A DNA stretch of 6,960 bases from Opitutia bacterium (GTDB lineage Bacteria > Verrucomicrobiota > Verrucomicrobiia > Opitutales > UBA953): assembly GCA_947460445.1 (NCBI GenBank), contig CANHHS010000077.1, positions 1 through 6,960 of the forward strand, read 5' to 3'. Numbering within the stretch: the first letter of the stretch is position 1; every line of letters begins with the position of its first letter. The translations under genes and the position numbers were made by a program. Under the pieces are notes generated by a model, which saw only the letters and a program-made list of their open reading frames with translations, was not told the DNA's origin and ran no database searches. Below are positions 6,032 to 6,960 of this stretch, one piece after another.

Positions 6032-6471
6032 ATCGCGGAAACTTGGAGACGCTGCGAAACAGGGCGCATGTCATGCTTGGCGGCTACAGCTTTTCCGTAC
6101 CACTCCATGAAAGGGGCTTCGACTTCGACAATTGTTTCGCACTGCTCGCAGATGAGCTGGGCGCGGAATCCGCTGCCGCCATTTTCAGTTAAGTAATAGG
6201 TGTGATCGCGGCCGACATCGACTTCGCGGACGGCACCACAACCGACGAGCAAGGGTAGGGTGCGGTAAACCGTTGCACGGGAAACAGAGGTGTCGATGGC
6301 TTTGGCACGCTGGAGTAAATCATCAGCCGTGTAGTGCGATGTGGCAGCCAGTGCTGCTTCGTGAACGGCCATGCGTTGGCGGGTTCCGCGGAGACCCTGC
6401 TGGGCAATATAGGCACGAAAGGCATCCGACCGGTCGGTCTCTTGTTGGCGCTGGTTGGATTTACGCGGCAT
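6001..6471 (-). CDS. Fur-family transcriptional regulator with altered metal-sensing site
   Basis: This 156-residue protein has the complete Fur layout: a winged-helix DNA-binding domain (about 18-95; GLRGTRQRM at 26-34, recognition helix VSRATVYRTL at 63-72) and a C-terminal dimerisation domain. The two CxxC pairs for structural zinc, C108/C111 and C148/C151, are intact. The regulatory-metal residues of E. coli Fur are mostly replaced: by alignment from memory, H87, H88, D89, H90 become F102, R103, A104, Q105; E81 becomes Tyr; H125 becomes Q140. H46, E116, E123 and H133 remain at matching places. Classical Fe(II), Zn(II) or Mn(II) sensing through those sites therefore looks impaired. The gene precedes and overlaps nadA by 31 bases, so the two are surely co-transcribed, and it faces the DAHP synthase gene. 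The start at 6471 gives a normal N-terminus; only a weak AGG precedes it. Confidence 0.93.
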   Translation of the reverse strand: MPRKSNQRQQETDRSDAFRAYIAQQGLRGTRQRMAVHEAALAATSHYTADDLLQRAKAIDTSVSRATVYRTLPLLVGCGAVREVDVGRDHTYYLTENGGSGFRAQLICEQCETIVEVEAPFMEWYGKAVAAKHDMRPVSQRLQVSAICSKCQQSKS

Positions 6472-6482
6472 TGCCTATTGAG

Positions 6483-6510
6483 ACACTAATGATACCGTAA
6501 CGGGCGTCAA
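6483..6510 (-). promoter_or_regulatory. Putative promoter of the fur-like/nadA operon
   Basis: On the minus strand TTGACG (6510-6505) matches five of six -35 positions and is followed after 16 bases by TAGTGT (6488-6483), which keeps only the key T, A and final T of a -10 box. Transcription from it would begin only a few bases before the ATG at 6471, giving a nearly leaderless message. The -35 is good and the -10 poor. Confidence 0.3.
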
Positions 6511-6575
6511 CCCTCCCTTCGCATAGGGCTTCCTGCGTTGACTCTCCCTGCCCCCCTCCCTTCGCTTATGGGCTT
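6511..6575. repeat. Two-copy direct repeat, 43-base period, between fur-like gene and aroG
   Basis: CCCTCCCTTCGC occurs at 6511-6522 and again at 6554-6565. Each copy is followed by a related tail: ATAGGGCTT in the first (to 6531) and TTATGGGCTT in the second (to 6575), then CCT or ACCT. The units are therefore 21 and 22 bases with a one-base indel and few changes. They sit in the divergent promoter region. They may be paired binding sites, copies of a short dispersed genomic repeat, or a local duplication. Confidence 0.6.
6538..6543 (+). promoter_or_regulatory. Putative -35 element of aroG
   Basis: TTGACT matches five of six -35 positions and faces aroG. It is the mirror partner of the minus-strand TTGACG at 6510-6505: GTCAAC (6506-6511) and GTTGAC (6537-6542) form an inverted repeat. 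No good -10 appears 16-18 bases downstream; the nearest candidate (around 6564-6569) is about 20 bases away, so the promoter assignment is weak. Confidence 0.25.
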
Positions 6576-6576
6576 A

Positions 6577-6590
6577 CCTCGCTCGCGAGG
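6577..6590 (+). promoter_or_regulatory. Hairpin covering the aroG ribosome binding site
   Basis: CCTCG (6577-6581) pairs with CGAGG (6586-6590) around a CTCG loop. GGG (6570-6572) may add pairs with CCC (6591-6593) past a bulge. The GAGG in the 3' arm, 9 bases before the ATG at 6600, is the only Shine-Dalgarno candidate for aroG, so folding would hide it from the ribosome. Confidence 0.4.
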
Positions 6591-6599
6591 CCCTTCACT

Positions 6600-6960
6600 A
6601 TGTTCCACAATACGGACGACTTACGCATCCGCCACCGGCTCCCCCTGGTGCCCCCACAGGACGTGCTCAAAGAGCTTCCTGCCAGCGAGCGCGTCACCGA
6701 AGTCATTTCTACCTCTCGTAAAGACATTGCGAAAGTCATCCAAGCTCAAGACGACCGCCTCGTTGTCATCGTCGGCCCATGTTCAATCCATGACCCTGAA
6801 GCCGCTTACGAGTATGCTGATAAGTTAAAGGCTGAAGCCAAACGTCACGCAGCTGACTTGCTCGTTGTCATGCGCGTCTATTTTGAAAAGCCGCGCACAA
6901 CGGTTGGTTGGAAAGGTCTGATTAACGATCCCGGTATCGACGGCTCCTTCGCCATCAACC
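6600..6960 (+). CDS. aroG: 3-deoxy-7-phosphoheptulonate (DAHP) synthase, class I, 3' end cut off by window edge
   Basis: The enzyme condenses phosphoenolpyruvate and erythrose 4-phosphate to DAHP, the committing step of aromatic amino acid synthesis. The visible 120 residues align without gaps, from memory, to the start of E. coli AroG/AroF/AroH. VGPCSIHD (58-65) holds the metal-binding C61, and VMRVYFEKPRTTVGWKGL (90-107) holds R92, K97 and R99 that contact the substrates. The N-terminal arm, with TDDLRI at 5-10, is the segment that in this subfamily takes part in feedback inhibition by an aromatic amino acid, so a regulated enzyme is expected. Which of Phe, Tyr or Trp inhibits cannot be read from the visible part. 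The ATG at 6600 gives the family's standard N-terminus. It is divergent from the fur-like gene across 128 bases. The rest of the barrel lies outside the window. Confidence 0.95.
   Translation, partial: MFHNTDDLRIRHRLPLVPPQDVLKELPASERVTEVISTSRKDIAKVIQAQDDRLVVIVGPCSIHDPEAAYEYADKLKAEAKRHAADLLVVMRVYFEKPRTTVGWKGLINDPGIDGSFAIN

Noticed and set aside
6538..6828. Rightward 96-codon frame beginning before aroG, considered as a leader peptide or separate gene
   Set aside because: Its sequence is low-complexity (Ser, Pro, Leu), and it overlaps aroG in another frame, where DAHP synthase motifs are unmistakable. No aromatic codon cluster typical of an attenuation leader is present.
4571..6960. A defence island or biosynthetic cluster
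   Set aside because: The genes are ordinary metabolism and regulation. No nuclease, methylase, reverse transcriptase or assembly-line enzyme is encoded on either strand.

Overview
The window is compact bacterial chromosomal DNA of moderate GC content. It carries nine protein-coding genes: seven complete, plus one truncated at each edge. I see no rRNA, tRNA, CRISPR array, insertion sequence or phage gene. The source is probably a member of the Planctomycetota-Verrucomicrobiota group, Opitutae-like Verrucomicrobiota being my best guess. The basis is a Tat-exported Gfo/Idh/MocA oxidoreductase of the type abundant there, and several starts without a clear Shine-Dalgarno sequence. This placement is inference and should be tested by protein phylogeny.

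Left part (1-3867). A fumarylacetoacetate hydrolase (FAH) family gene runs leftward off the edge. It diverges, across only 17 bases, from a rightward series: a Tat-signal Gfo/Idh/MocA oxidoreductase, a YjdF-type (DUF2238) membrane protein overlapping it by 13 bases, an unrecognised secreted helical protein 4 bases on, and shikimate kinase (aroK) after a 41-base gap. The first three are packed like an operon; aroK may be read through or have its own promoter.

Middle (3851-5014). The leucyl/phenylalanyl-tRNA-protein transferase gene (aat) lies on the minus strand and overlaps the end of aroK tail to tail by 17 bases. Just upstream of it, in the same direction, is a small helix-turn-helix gene. 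A strong hairpin separates the two and covers the region where aat translation would begin. An AT-rich 111-base gap precedes the helix-turn-helix gene.

Right part (5015-6960). A Fur-family regulator and quinolinate synthase (nadA, NAD biosynthesis) form an overlapping minus-strand pair. The Fur protein keeps its two CxxC structural zinc pairs but has lost nearly all residues that bind the regulatory metal in classical Fur. A 128-base region with back-to-back TTGAC elements, a 43-base-period direct repeat and a small ribosome-site hairpin separates it from a rightward, edge-truncated DAHP synthase (first step of the shikimate pathway).

Most of the content is housekeeping metabolism: two shikimate-pathway steps, NAD synthesis and the N-end-rule transferase. 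I found no obvious new defence or mobile system. The points most worth a second look are the altered Fur protein paired with nadA, the helix-turn-helix/hairpin/aat arrangement, and the structured fur-aroG intergenic region.
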